The translations under genes were made by a program, and so were the position numbers. A model generated the notes under the pieces. It was not told the origin of the DNA. It was given only the letters and a program-made list of their open reading frames with translations, and made no database searches. From Chlamydomonas sphaeroides (lineage: Eukaryota; Chlorophyta; Chlorophyceae; Chlamydomonadales; Chlamydomonadaceae), in contig BDDC01000192.1 in NCBI GenBank assembly GCA_001662425.1, forward strand, positions 1-64,000: a DNA stretch of 64,000 nt, given 5' to 3'. Positions 34,807-46,500 of this stretch are shown piece after piece. Every line of letters begins with the position of its first letter. Within the stretch, counting starts at the first letter, position 1.

Positions 34807-37800
34807 CTAGGCCGCAAAGGGGTCGCTCAACTGCACGGCGCTCAGGGGCGGGAAGGCGTCGGCCTTGGCCAGCACCACCACGCGGCTCTTGTAGGCCAGG
34901 TAGCCCTTGATGTACCTGGGAGGGTGCAGGGGAAAGGCGGGAGCGGGAGGGGAGGGCGACTTGCATTGAGCATCATTGGATGTATGTAACTTCATCATGG
35001 GCGTATCATATCCGTGTCAGCAAGCTGGCGGCGCGACGACGTCGTACGCCAGGAATGCACCCTTGATGCACCCGAGGAGGTGGGAAGGGCGTCAGGAAGC
35101 CCAAGGGGCTCAACGTAGGCACGAAGGTCACCGCCTCGGCACTGCAGCGCGCCCGGGTGCGGCAGTAGGGGCCGCAGCAGGGCCCTGCTGCATCCCTTGC
35201 TCTTGGCCCTTGGCCGTTGGACCCCTCCTCCGACCGCTGGCAGTCGCCGGGTTGGCTGCATGAGCGTCACACAACCAACACTAGGATGATCTCAACTCTA
35301 CGACACAAGTGTAGTTTGAAGATATACGAAGAGGTTGGCAGCCCTACTTGCGGAAGATGAGGTTGGCGATGAGGCACTGCAGCTCCAGCGGCTCCTTCTC
35401 CACGCCCTGCGCAGTACCGCAGCACGTTGCGGTACGGCACCACATAACGTCGTGAGAGCGGCCAGGGATACGGGTGCAAGGTCGCCTCACCGCCCCGCAG
35501 CTGGCAGCACGTTCACACGGCGCCCTCAACCCCAGGCAAACGCACGCCCCCACACGCCCGCACCTGCGTCTTGAGCGCCTCCCCTCCCCCCAATCGTCGT
35601 CACCTAAACACACCAACACGCCCGCTCACGAGCAGCCGCCCCCCCTGCCGCCCCCCACCCCCGCACCTGCATCTTGAGCGCCTCCTCCAGCAGCGCCAGC
35701 GGAACCTGGTGCGCCTTTGCCGGGTTCATCTGCGCAGGGAGGGGGCGGGGGCAAGGTCGGCCAGGGCAGGGGGGAGGACCGGGGGCAGCGGGCAGGGCGT
35801 GGCGGGGCCCGCAGGAGGAGAGCACGGTGGCAGCTGGTGCGCCGGTGGCCGCGTTCGTGCCTAAGCAGCTAAGCACAAAAGGAACAGGTGTTGGCAGGCG
35901 GGCAGTCCGGCGCCGGATCCCAGTCCACGTCTCGAGGCCCCAGGCGGTTGGCCGCTCACTGCGGGGGCACCCGCCCTGTGCCCCCCCCCCGGCCCCATGG
36001 CCCCATGGCCCGCACCTGCAGCGCCACGGCCCCAGGGGTGCACTGCGGGCCCTCCCCCATGCTGCCCTGTGGCCCCCCACCCCGGCAGGCGCCCAACGGC
36101 CCCATCCGCACCTGCGCGCCCACGACTTCGGCGCCCCACGTGTGCAACCCCAGCAAGGCTGCAGCCCCTTGCGGCCCACGTGCCCTACAGGCTCGGTCCC
36201 GTGCTAAACTATGGCACTCACCCCCAGCCGGGCGCCCCCTGGCCCCCTGGCCCCATGGCCCGCACCTGCGCGTTCACTGCGGCGCACTTCCTGAACAGCC
36301 GCCGCACGGTGATGAGCTGCAGCTTCTCCAGCAGCAGGTAGGTGCCGGACTGAATGAAGCGGGCCTGGAGGGAGACGGCGCAGGAGAGGGGGGAGGGCAG
36401 GGGGAAAACGTGTGTGTTTTGGGGCCAGCAGCGAGGCAAGTGCCGGACTGGGGTGAAGCGGGCCTCCGCCGGGGAGGCAGGAAGCGAGGGGAGGAAGGGA
36501 GGAGAGGCTGGGGCGCTCATGGGCTTCGCTGTGGACCAGCTCGTGCGTTCGTGCTTGTGGGTTCGTGCAATCGCTGCACGTTCCACTCTGCTGGCCCGGC
36601 ACCCGAAGGTCGAGCGACACAGCACCCACGGGCACCAGGCAGTCGCCCCCACCCGCCACCTGGCCCCCCAAACCCCACCTGGTTGGCCTCGAGCGACGAC
36701 AGCAGCAGCGCCATGTCGCCCTGCCGTACCGCCTGCCGTACGGGTTCGTACTCGGGCAGCCCGTACTTGCGCAGCAGCTGCTCGCTGGGCAGCACGCCCA
36801 GCAGCATCTTGACCTGTACGGAATGGTACGACGTGGTACGACAGGGTAAGGTAAGGGAGGGGCAGGCAGGCGGCTCGGGGGCCTCTGTGCCGCCGGGGCA
36901 GGGACGCGGCGCCGAAGTGAGCACGAGGCCTGGTGCCAAAGAGTTGAGCCCCACCTCCACCGAGCCCTACATGCGATGCCCCCCCCACCCCGCCCCCGGC
37001 CCACCCCAAGTCCTCAGCCGCTTTGCGTTGTGCAAAAAGCCCGGCCAGCCCGCCCGACCCCCGCTGCCACACATGTACCCAAAGCACTCTTCCCCCGCTC
37101 CCCCCGCCCTGTTTCCCCATGCCGCACCGGTATAAGGTAGCGCAGCACGCGGCGCACGTTGGCGGTGCTGGCGGAGTCGCAGTGCTCAAAGGCATAGCTC
37201 AGGTGCTCGTCCGCCTTCTGGAAGTCCTCGTCGTAAGCCGCCAGCCGGCCCGTGTAGTACCTTCGGAGGCCGGGGGAAGGGAAAGGGTCAGGGTCTGGGG
37301 TCAGGGTTTCAGGGTGTGCGGGGTGCAAGGGCCGGGGCCGGGGCGGGCAGGCAGCGGGGCGCTACGCGGGCAGGCGGCTGCGGATTGCTGGCTAGCTGCC
37401 GGCGTGTCAGGAGGTCATGCGGCGGGGGCGCGGGCTGGGCCGCCTGTGCTGCTAGGCACACACCTCGTTGCAGCTGAAACCGCGCCCTGGCTACGGTACT
37501 AGCTGGCACGTAACTTGTGTTCCATTCCCTTCCTGCACCGTTCGTGACCTGCTAAGCGTTGTTGGAGAGCCCCGGGGCCGCCGTGCCGTACATACCGTCA
37601 CGGCGACGTGATGCATCGTGCAAGCTACGGCAGCCACGGCAGCACCCACCGCAGCGTGACCTTGTGCGCCTGCTTGGCGTTGTCGAAGAGGCGGCTGGTG
37701 TCGATCTGCTGCAGCGGCTGCTTGCAGTTGTTGATGGCGTTGAGCTTGAAGTAGACCTGCGGGGCGGGGGGTTAGAGCGGGAGGGAAGGGAAGGGGGCGG

Positions 37801-39984
37801 GGCGGATAGGATGTGTTCAACTTATAAGGCCCAAATAGAGCACCACCCCAGTGCGTGCACCCGGCGCAGTGCAGGTGCCGGCGCAGGGGCCGGTGCAGTG
37901 CAGTGGATGGTGGCAGTGGGCTGGATGCACGGCAGACGAAACGGCCGGGGGCAGAACGTGACGTCATGCGTTCAGTGGTGCACACCAGGTGCAGGTGCCA
38001 ACCACTACCATCTCGACGCACACCGCTGGCGTCCTGTTCGGTCCGAACCCCGCACACTGCACATCGTAGCTTTGTGTGGGCTGCACTCTACTTAACCGGC
38101 CCAGCCCACCTTCACCATGACGCACACGATGGCCACGGACGCGTCCTTTCCCACTGGGATTCATCATAAGGTTATGCCGGCGCTTCCATTGTATCCCGAT
38201 AATAACGATACGTGGCCATGATCGGCCCAGCCCACCTTCATCATGACGCACACGATGGCCACGGACGCGTCCTTCTTGGCCTGGCTGCTCTTGCTGGTGG
38301 CCAGGCCGCGGAAGAAGGTCTGCAGCGCGATGGCGCACTCGGACAGCTAGGCGAGGCAGGGCGAGGCAGGGGAGGAGGAGCGGAGGGTGGGATAAGGGCG
38401 GACGGACGCCGGGGGCGGTGGCGGTGGCGGTGCGAGCGGCAGCCGCACAGCACAGCCAGGCACACCGGCCGGCAGGCGACGCATGTGCGCCAGGGAAGGC
38501 GGCGGCAGGCGGGAGCCGCAGCCGCGGCCACGGGTCGGGGTGCCCGCCAGGCTGTCCGCAACGGCGCAGGTGGCGGCCTGGCGCCGCCGGCTGCGTGTTG
38601 GCCGGCTGTGTGCGGCCCGCCCAAGGGTCCGGGCCGTCCGTTGGGTGCGCCAGGTCCGCGTTGCCGGCATGGCTGCCCACGCCCTTCAGCTCGCACCCAG
38701 CTCCGGCTCCACACCTGGCTCGCCGCGCCGCCCCGCCTCGTGGCCTCCTCGTCTGCCGCCTCGCTGAGCCCCTTGAGCCCCGCCGCCGCGCCCAGCGCCA
38801 GCGGGATGATCCACTCGCTCTCGACGCCCTTGTCCGAGTTGAGGATGGACGCCAGCGGCGCGGCGTAGCCCTCGCGGTACTCCCTGGGAGGGGGGTGCGC
38901 GGCGCCGATGGGGCCCGAGGGGAAGGGGAGGGGGGGCGCGCGGCGGCAGTGAGGGTGTCGTTGGGAGCGAGGGAACGGAACGGAGAGGCATGCGGCCGTG
39001 CTGGCGGCGGCGGTGGGGCAGCAGGACAGGCCCCAGCCCCAGTAGTGGAGGCTCTATACGCCCAGTAGGGTGGCTCAATACGCCCAGGAGGCCCCTGCGC
39101 AGCAGCCGGCCCCCCACGCCCAGACACCCCCCCTGGAGCCAGGGCCCGGGCAGCCCCACCCGGCGCAGCTTGAGCGCATGCCGCCCGACGCCCCACCCTG
39201 CCACACCGCCTCCTCATCCCTCAGCCAATATCTCTACGCATCCGCGCTCCTACGCCTGCGCCCCGCCCCACGGCCCCGGCCACGCACGCGCCTCGGCCCG
39301 CCCTTCCATCAACACCCGCTGAGAACCCCTGTACTGCGCGCTGAGGCACGAACCCTGCCCCTTCCTCTCCCTTTCCCCTCCCTCCATCCCTACGCCACCC
39401 ACTTGCAGGCGGTGCCACGCTCGCCCTTGTGCTGCGCTATAAGGCAGCGCAGGAAGGCGGCCACCATGTCGCTCCAGCCCTCGGGCAGCACCGCCAGCGG
39501 GCCCAGCGGTAGCGCCCGGCCGCTGCCCGCCAGCTGGTGCGCCAGCAGGCCGGCCGGGGTGTCGGCCAGGGAGAGCAGCGAGGCGGCGCGGCGGCCTGGT
39601 GGTGGGGCAAGGAGTAGGGTGGTGAGGGAAGGGGCAACGGGCAAGAGGTAGCTGGTATGGGGAGGGCAGGGGACGGGAGGGGCGGGCTGGAACGGGGATG
39701 CCGCCGCACGCGAGCGGTTGCCGGCTTGATGCGGCGCGTTAGGATTGCTGGCATAGATAGGTTGTGCGTGGGAGGGGGTGGGATAACGCAACCGGCCGCC
39801 GAGCTAGCGAGGTGGCGTTGGGGTCGGCGGGGGGCCCCCACGTCGCGAGAGCCCCAGGCGCCGGCGTCGCGGGCCCGCCGCCCTGAGTTGCAGCCAGCCC
39901 GTTCGCAACCTCAGCACCGCGCCTACCATCACGGCGCTTGAGAGCCCCCGCCAGCTCGTTCGCAAAGCCCGACAGCTGCGCCAT
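34807..39984 (-). CDS. PCID2: PCID2/Thp1, PCI-domain subunit of the TREX-2 mRNA export complex
   Basis: Thp1/PCID2 pairs with Sac3/GANP in TREX-2 at nuclear pores. Eleven exons, 5' to 3': 39984-39927, 39595-39403, 38883-38715, 38346-38236, 37756-37650, 37260-37128, 36813-36679, 36364-36266, 35729-35667, 35406-35348, 34915-34807; 411 residues, near the 399 of human PCID2. Conserved blocks run in order: RLFDNAKQAHKVTLRYYTGR, ADEHLSYAFEHCDSAS, RRVLRYLIPVKMLLGVLPSE, SGTYLLLEKLQLITVRRLFR, LELQCLIANLIFRKYIKGYL and the winged-helix end VVVLAKADAFPPLS, all as in PCID2. The ATG at 39984 is preferred; the frame stays open to a GTG at 40020. At least three exon ends (LSECA exon, RFIQSG exon, MNPAKA exon) have copies with their donor in the downstream intron. 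It is head to head with PITHD1. Confidence 0.95.
35559..35686 (-). repeat. Duplicated exon end and donor in PCID2 (EEALKMQ)
   Basis: The end of the exon encoding EEALKMQ plus its GTGCGGG donor lies at 35660-35686 (real). A copy with one change (ATG to ACG) is at 35559-35583 in the downstream intron; donors are 103 bp apart. Confidence 0.85.
35990..36280 (-). repeat. Copies of a PCID2 donor region (CAG|GTGCGGGCCATGGGG)
   Basis: The real donor after VNAQ is at 36265. Similar segments with CAG|GTGCGG and the following GGCCATGGGGCC recur near 36015 and 36112 in the downstream intron. Confidence 0.65.
38097..38274 (-). repeat. 52-bp duplicated exon end and donor in PCID2
   Basis: The exon end encoding DASVAIVCVMMK plus its donor at 38223-38274 is copied with a single mismatch at 38097-38148 in the downstream intron, 126 bp away. 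Reading through from the real to the copied donor meets an in-frame TGA. Confidence 0.9.
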
Positions 39985-40452
39985 GGCGCCGGGATCGGCT
40001 GCGAGCCAAAGCCTATTCACTGGTCAGCGGCACATCTTCACGGTGCTGTTGGTATAGCGGTGGTGGCTAGCAGATGGAAGGCTGCACTTCTTGCAGGACA
40101 ATTCGCAAGCTTCTGTCTCAAATCGCTGTGTGTACGTGACCTCGGTTGTTACTGTAAGAAAAATATAATGGCGATACGCAATGTGCAGCTAGTAGGCCAC
40201 GTCGGAGTTTCATGCGATCGCGCGCGAAGGCCCAGACGCCAGCACAACGCATAATGGGGCATACCCTGAAAGGGAGCACTGCAGCTGCAGACGGCACTTA
40301 TCGAACGCGCCAGGTTTCACGTCTGTCTTGCTCCGCAATCCCAATCGCCGCGAAGCACCAGCCTCAGCAACTCTGCGCCGGCACACCCCCGAAGCGCACC
40401 CAGGCATCTGTGACGGTATTACGCGCACGTCCAATCCTAGACACGCGGCAGG
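39985..40452. promoter_or_regulatory. Shared 468-bp region between PCID2 and PITHD1
   Basis: The two genes are head to head, with start codons 468 bp apart. The middle (about 40040-40250) is clearly less GC-rich than its surroundings. No specific element was recognised. Confidence 0.5.
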
Positions 40453-42739
40453 ATGCCTCCGGCGAGCCGGGCGTGCTGCGCCCATGACCACGATTGCGCG
40501 GCCACGGACTGCGGGGTCGCCTACTCGCTCTACAAGCACGTGTCCACGGACCACGTAGGGCCAGGGCCAGGGGAAATTTGGGCGCTGGACGGGGACGGAT
40601 GGAGGGCCTGGCGAGGGGCCGGGGGCGGTTCCCGCCGGCAGGGGCCCACACGCCCCCAACCCTATGTTCACCCCACCCTGCGCCCCCTACTCCAGGTGCG
40701 CTGCCTGAACGAGGAGACCCCCGGCTCGGCGCGCGGCGTGCTGCGCCCCTGGCACGAGCGCCTGGCGGACGTGGCCAGCCCGCTGCGCTGCAATGAGGAC
40801 GAGGACGAGCAGGAGCTGCTGCTGCACATACCGTGAGAGCACCGCACAGCCCGCACTCCTTCGCACCTGCTCTCCCCGCACGCTGGGGGATTTGCAGGCT
40901 CTTTCCGCAGAGGCCTGAGGGCCGCAGTTGGGAGGGCTCAGGAGCGAAAGTAAAGCAGCGCGCGAAATTCTGGCACAGAGCCCTCCGTGTCCACGGCCAG
41001 CACGTCACGGCGGTGGCGCATCGGGGAACAGACGCAGCAGAAGCAGGAGCAGGAGCAGCCCAGGGAGGCTGGTTTGTCGGAGGCGCGGTAGGGCCCTCCA
41101 GGGCTGCACCTCGCACAATCCGGGGCGGCCGGGCCCGCGGCGCCCGTACCCCACGAGGCCTTCCGGCCGGACTGACGCGGCAAGGCAGCTGGGGGCTAGT
41201 ATCTTGAGTGGCACGGCTGGCGTACCTTGGCACAGGGCAGCGCTGGCATGCGACGGCAAGCATTCCCCTGACCCTGCGCCCCCTGCCAAGTACCCTAGCC
41301 TCCCTTTCCGTCACTCCCCCGCCCTCCCCCCAGCTTCGACGGAGCCGTCAAGCTCAAGGCCATCTCGCTCATCTCCCGGGGCGCGCCCGGCACCGCGCCG
41401 TCACGGATGAAGGCGTACGTCAACCGTGACGACCTGGACTTTAGCACGGCGGCCACGCTGCCTGCCGTACAGGTACGGTACGGTACGGTACGGCGCGCGC
41501 ATCGGGGCCGCGAAGCTCCAGCGCTCGTCAGCCGTTCCACCTGCGGCGCCAGCCCCTAGGGGGACCCTGGCCACAGCGCCATGCTTCCGGCCCTGTGGGA
41601 CTGGGACTCTGTGTCTGTACCTGGGAGAGCGCCGTGCCGTGCCTGGCTTAGCCCATGGTCAACAACCGGGCATCTTGTTTATGCTTCATGTGTCAACAAC
41701 CGGGCATCTTGTTTATGCTGCGAATGGGCCTGCTGCCTGCCGCCACTGCGGGCAGCAGGAACCAGGGGCCAGGGCCAGCTGCGGGCTGCCTCCTCACACG
41801 CCAGCCAGCACATCGCTATGGCCCCCGCCCTGCCGCCGCTGCGTCCCCGCAGGAGTGGGAGCTGGCTGCGGACGGCGATCCGCGCGGCATTGTGGAGTAC
41901 CCCACGCAGGCACGTACAAACGTGTCAGTCCCATCCGTCCAATATCATGCAGTTCATGCTTCATCAGATCTGTCACTATGCTTCATCAGATCTGTCACGA
42001 TGCTTCATCAGAAACGTCACAGAACCTCCTCAACGTCCGCATCGTTCATGTGTTCGACGCGCATCGTCGGCGGCCGGTGGCATGGGTGCGGTCGCCCTCC
42101 CCCTCCCGCCCCGCTCCTCCAGGTGGCGCGCCTCACGTACGTCCACTCCCGCGACTTGCTGCTGCCGGGCGCCAGTGGCGGCGCGTGTCGTACCCGCTGT
42201 CACCCGACCTCCCGCCCGCCCCTCCCCTCGCTCCTCCAGGTGGCGCGCTTCACCGGTGTGCACTCGCTGGACCTGCTGCTGTCGGGCGCAAGCGGCGGCG
42301 CCGCGTGCATCGAGGTTACCTTCCTGGGGCTCAAGGGCGAGTTCGCAGAGGTGCGGCGACCCGGGGCCGGGGGAGCCGAGGGCAGGGCCACCATACACGG
42401 CATGCGGGTCGATGCAACACACGGCCGCCGGTACCCTTCTTGGGCTCAAGGACGGGTTCGCAGAGGTGCAGCTCGGGCACCCGATGTTCTGTACGGCACC
42501 GTGCTGCCTCCCTGCCCATGTCCCTGCCCTGCTGCCCGCCTGCCTATCCCTGCTTCTCTGCCTACGGCATCCCTGCCTATCTCCGACTGCCCCGCTATCG
42601 CTGCTGCACCAACGCCCCAAACCCCATCTGCCCCCAGCGGCGGCGCCAGGCTGTGGAGGCGGTCTACGAGGCGCGGCCCGTGCCGGACGACTCCAACAAG
42701 GTGCCGGGCACCGGGCGGGGGGCGCACTGGCACGCGTGA
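40453..42739 (+). CDS. PITHD1: PITH domain-containing protein 1
   Basis: The PITH domain is the proteasome-interacting fold first seen at the C-terminus of thioredoxin-like TXNL1. Stand-alone PITHD1 is conserved across eukaryotes and its biochemical role is poorly defined. Six exons (40453-40554, 40696-40832, 41334-41472, 41853-41909, 42240-42350, 42638-42739) give 215 residues, against 211 in human PITHD1. Family blocks: Cys/His-rich start CCAHDHDC, VAYSLYKHVSTDH, VRCLNEETPGSARGVLRPWHER, EDEDEQELLLHIPFDGAVKL, SRMKAYVNRDDLDFSTA, VARFTGVHSLDLLLSGA and FLGLKGEFAERRRQAVEAVYEA. The intron after exon 4 appears to be GC-AG (CAG|GCACGT), since no GT keeps the frame. The gene is rich in local duplications: the start of exon 5, its end, and the final coding segment with the stop each have a second copy. 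Confidence 0.93.
41656..41719 (+). repeat. 32-bp direct repeat in PITHD1 intron 3
   Basis: GTCAACAACCGGGCATCTTG plus the adjoining TTTATGCT occurs twice in tandem in the intron between 41472 and 41853. Confidence 0.85.
41957..42018 (+). repeat. 22-bp tandem repeat in PITHD1 intron 4
   Basis: Three units of ATGCTTCATCAGATCTGTCA with small changes in the third. Confidence 0.85.
42119..42299 (+). repeat. Duplicated acceptor and first half of PITHD1 exon 5
   Basis: The segment encoding VARFTGVHSLDLLLSGASGG (real, from 42240) has an upstream diverged copy from 42123 encoding VARLTYVHSRDLLLPGASGG. The copy keeps a CAG acceptor 117 bp before the real one but lacks the second half of the exon and a matching donor. 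Confidence 0.9.
42327..42467 (+). repeat. Duplicated end and donor of PITHD1 exon 5
   Basis: The sequence encoding GLKGEFAE plus the GTGC donor (GT at 42351) recurs as GLKDGFAE plus GTGC (GT at 42466), 115 bp downstream in the intron. Confidence 0.85.
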
Positions 42740-42840
42740 GGGGTGAAAGCTAGGGTTCGTGCCGACCAAGGGCGGCCGGTGCGCGACGACTCCAACAAGG
42801 TGTCGGGCATTGGGCGGCGGGTGCAGTGGCACGCGTGAGC
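42669..42840 (+). repeat. Duplicated PITHD1 terminal coding segment with stop
   Basis: The last coding segment (DDSNKVPGTGRGAHWHA and stop) is repeated just after the gene at about 42775-42838 with scattered substitutions, including a second TGGCACGCGTGA. Confidence 0.85.
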
Positions 42841-43518
42841 TCGGTGCTGGTAAGGGAGGCCGCGTGCATCGTGCAGGTTGGACTGGGGCGCGGGGGCAGG
42901 AGTTAGGGATATGGAGGTGGCATGAGGAACAGCGTGAGGTGGAGGTGCGGGCTGCGGAGCGGCGCGGCACGCGGAAATGGTGGACGGTGTTTGGAAGACA
43001 TGGCGCGCGACCGCTTGATGAATTGCATACGCACGCGATCATTGTTGTCATGCGCCGTCTATTTTGCAGTCTAGCGGGGCGCATTGCAGGCAGCTGAGGT
43101 TCATGGGACTGGAGTCGAGGCGTCGGGGCGAGGTGTGGGGGTGCCTGCCGCAAGGTCCACCTTTTTACTAGCGTGCAGTGTAACCCTGCCGCGAGTGATG
43201 AATATGTTGTGTTTGTCTGATCTATACGAAATCGACGTGCGCTGGAGTTCGCAAATCCATGCCGCCCGCCGGACGCGGTTGCTACCGACGCGTTTGCAAC
43301 AGTGGGCCAACGTACCTCGACACACACTGATACAAGCATACACAACTACTTACGATAATACGCGAGCGATACAACTTTGCAGACGACTACTGGACGGCGG
43401 ATGGATTGTGTGCGCTTGCGAAACTCCATAGCCCGCTAGTGACCTCGCAAGCTCAGCATCGCACAATCTTGCAAGCAGCAGGTGGATAGCCTCTGGCGCT
43501 GTTACTCGGGCGGCCGCG
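42740..43518. other. PITHD1 3' flank and pherophorin-lectin promoter
   Basis: After the duplicated PITHD1 tail, a TGTAA lies at 43179-43183. The stretch about 43010-43500 is less GC-rich and should hold the promoter of the next gene. No further exon was found. Confidence 0.4.
43179..43183 (+). terminator. Putative poly(A) signal TGTAA for PITHD1
   Basis: First TGTAA after the PITHD1 stop, about 440 bp downstream. Confidence 0.45.
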
Positions 43519-46500
43519 ATGCAACCGCGGAGCGCCATGATGCGCGACAGGCGGAAACGCGCGCCGCTGCAGCAATGGACACTCACAGTAGGCCTTCTAG
43601 CGCTGTTCGCACAAACAGGTGAGGGAGGTCTGGATGTCTGGACCTGGCCGTCTGCCGCAGGCGGGGGCCGTCCTGTGCCGCTGCTCAGGAGCTGCCCTGA
43701 GGTGCCTAGTTTCCCGCCATCCCCCGCACCCCACTGTCTGCACTGCGAAGCCTCTTCTGAGCGATAGCCTGTCATGCCGGATCATAGCAACAAGCGCCTG
43801 CTGCTGTCAACGATGTGCCAGGGACGCCCGCGCAGCCGCCACCCTTGCGCCAAAGCCCGAATCTCTCGCCAGCCCAAGCCCACGCCTCCTTCCCCACGCC
43901 AACCAATGCCCGCCGACCCCTACCTCCGCTGCGCCCGATACATGCCATCGGTGCCTGCCCCAAAGCCCCAAGTCTCGCCCCAGTGGCTGCTGTGATGTGG
44001 TCGGCCACAGCGCAAACCGGTCCCTAGCAAGCCCCGCCCTGTGCTGCCGCCCCTACGCCACGCGTTTCACCGCCGCCACTGCTTTGCGTCACCGGCGGTT
44101 ACTCGGCTCCTTGAGGTGATTCAACCTCACGTGACCCTCAACAACGACAACACTGACATACGAACCCGCTCCCCGTCGCTCCCCGCCGCTCCTCCACAGC
44201 CCGGTCCTCCTACCTGACCGGATCCGGGTTCCCCTTCGAGGGTTGCAAGTTGGCCGCCAACGTCAACCGTTGGACCATTCGGATGACTTCGTACCGGTGC
44301 GATTTTGGACTTGCATGAACAAGGGTACGGCATGAGCCGAAGATGCCAACTGGAGGCTGACGTTGGAGCCCAACCCGTGGTTGTGCAGTGAGGACGAGGC
44401 GCGCGGCTCGCATGTGTGCTTCCGGTTCGGACTCAAGGAGCCGGGGCAGTGCGTCGAGGCCGGCCTGCGGTGCTGCTTTGGCACGACCAACCTGAACAAG
44501 TTCAAGATGTTTATCGGTGAGCGGGCGTTGGTGATGGCGCTGGGGTTGGGGCGCGCAATGCGCTGGGGCTAGGGCCTTGCGCGCACTGTGGTACCAGCAG
44601 CACATGGAGATCGTGGATGCTGCAGAGCCGCGGGATGTTCTGGGCGGCTGGCTGGATGGCCGCTGGTGTGCGGCTAGATGGCCGGACTTGCGCCGCCGAG
44701 CTTCTGCTGGCGCGCTGATCGTCCCCTCAATCGCCGCCTGCAATCGCCGTGCCATCACGGCGGCGGCACCCCGCCGCAGATCCGCTTTGCAACCGCAGCG
44801 ACTTTTTTAACATCACCGTGAACGGGGAGGAGACGACTGCCTCGTTCAAGGAGTACATGCAGGTGCGCTCTCTCGCGTCGCGTTGACGTTGTGTTAATTT
44901 TCAAGGAGGGCATGCGAGCGGCCTGCCTGTCAAGGCAGCGTAGCAGTAATTGGCGCTGAGCGACTTCAAGTTGGGTCAGGGATGGGTGCCATGGGTCCAG
45001 GTTGGGGTAAGTGTACGTAGAGCTGCGGCGCGGCCACAACCAAGCATCGCCGAACCGCATCTACACGCATCCACGCTCACGCTGCCGCCCGCTCCTGTCC
45101 CGTGCCGTGCCTGCCACCTGCCGCGCAGCAAGTGACAGAGCGCGCGACGCTCAAGATCACCAACATGGAGATCCCCAACGACCAGGTCCCCAACACGCAG
45201 CTGTGCTTTTCCCTGAAGGGCCGCAACTCCGGCGGCAGCTGCCCCACACTGCGCGATGTGGCGAACCCGCAGACGCGCGCGCAGGTGAGCTGCCGTACTG
45301 TGCTCCCGTACTGTGCAGTCGGGCAGGCGGCGAGTGAACTGTCGTACGGTAGGCAGCAGGCAGGTGCACATCGCGGTGTGCAGGGGGTGTGCAGGGGATG
45401 GCCGGGCCGCTGGCGGCGAACGGACGCGCGCACCTGCTGACGTGCCGTACGGCCGTACTAACCGCAGGGCGTGCTGGAGCTGGGTCTGTACGACAGGAAG
45501 GTCGGCTACGAGTGCTGCCCCATGGTGCGTGCGACAACTGCACGTTTGTACTCAATGCACGCGCACGGTCCTGCTGTACGGATGCCGTACGGATCTGCAT
45601 GGCGAGCCCCCCATGCACCCCACGAGCCCTCCGCCCCTCTGACAACCCCTGCTGACCGACCCCCACCCAACACCCCCTGCAGTTCGTCTTCCCCGTCAAC
45701 GGTCGGCCCGGACCGCCGCCGCCCGTCGGCGGCGGCAACGGCGGCGGCGGCGGCAACCCCTCGCGCAGACCGCCGCCGCCGGACATGCCCGATTCGCCCG
45801 ACGAGCCGTCCGAGCCGTCCGAGCCCGTCCTGGGCCGTGAGGACGACTCGCCGCCGCCGCTCGCTCCGTCGCCGCCACCGCCGCCCGCCAAGAGCCCTCC
45901 GCCGCGCCGCTCGCCGCCGCCCAGCCCGCCGCCGCCGCCGCCGCCGTCGCCAAGGCCGGCGCTGCCCAGCCGGCGCTGCCGCGGGAACAACTGCTCGCCG
46001 CCGCCGCCGCCGCTGGCGCCGCCGCCGCAGCTGGCGATCCCCTCGCCCAAGCCCGCCTGCAGGGGCCGCCGCTGCAGCCCGCCGCCGCCGCCGCCGGAGG
46101 TGCAGCCAGAGCAAGGTAGGCCCAAGCCTGCGAGCCGTGACATGACATGGCCTGTTTAGCTTCGCTCACAAGCACGTCATCAACCCAGGGCGTGCCGCGC
46201 GGGACGTGCTTACTTGCCTTAAAAACGAACACACGATACCAAAGTGCATATTGCACGGTTGGGGCTTGACGGGGTGGCCAGGGCAGCGCAGTTTGCCATT
46301 CGTGGCTGTCCGCGGTCGGCGCATAGGCCCTTTACGCTGCCAGCCTCGCACCTGCTCCCTTGTTTGTTGCGACGGCGGCACCTACTCGCCGCACCCTGCC
46401 CTATCCGCCCTACCCTTGCGCAGAGTCCCCATCTCCTCCTCCGCCGCCGCCACCTTCCCCGCCGCCGCCGCCGCCGTCCCCGCCGCCGCCGCCGCCGGTC

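Noticed and set aside
39985..40020. Upstream in-frame start for PCID2 (GTG at 40020)
   Set aside because: It is not an ATG. The ATG at 39984 gives the family length and N-terminal position.
42123..42185. Upstream copy of PITHD1 exon 5 as a mutually exclusive exon
   Set aside because: It keeps an acceptor but lacks the second half of the exon and a donor in the right phase, so it is more likely a decayed duplicate.
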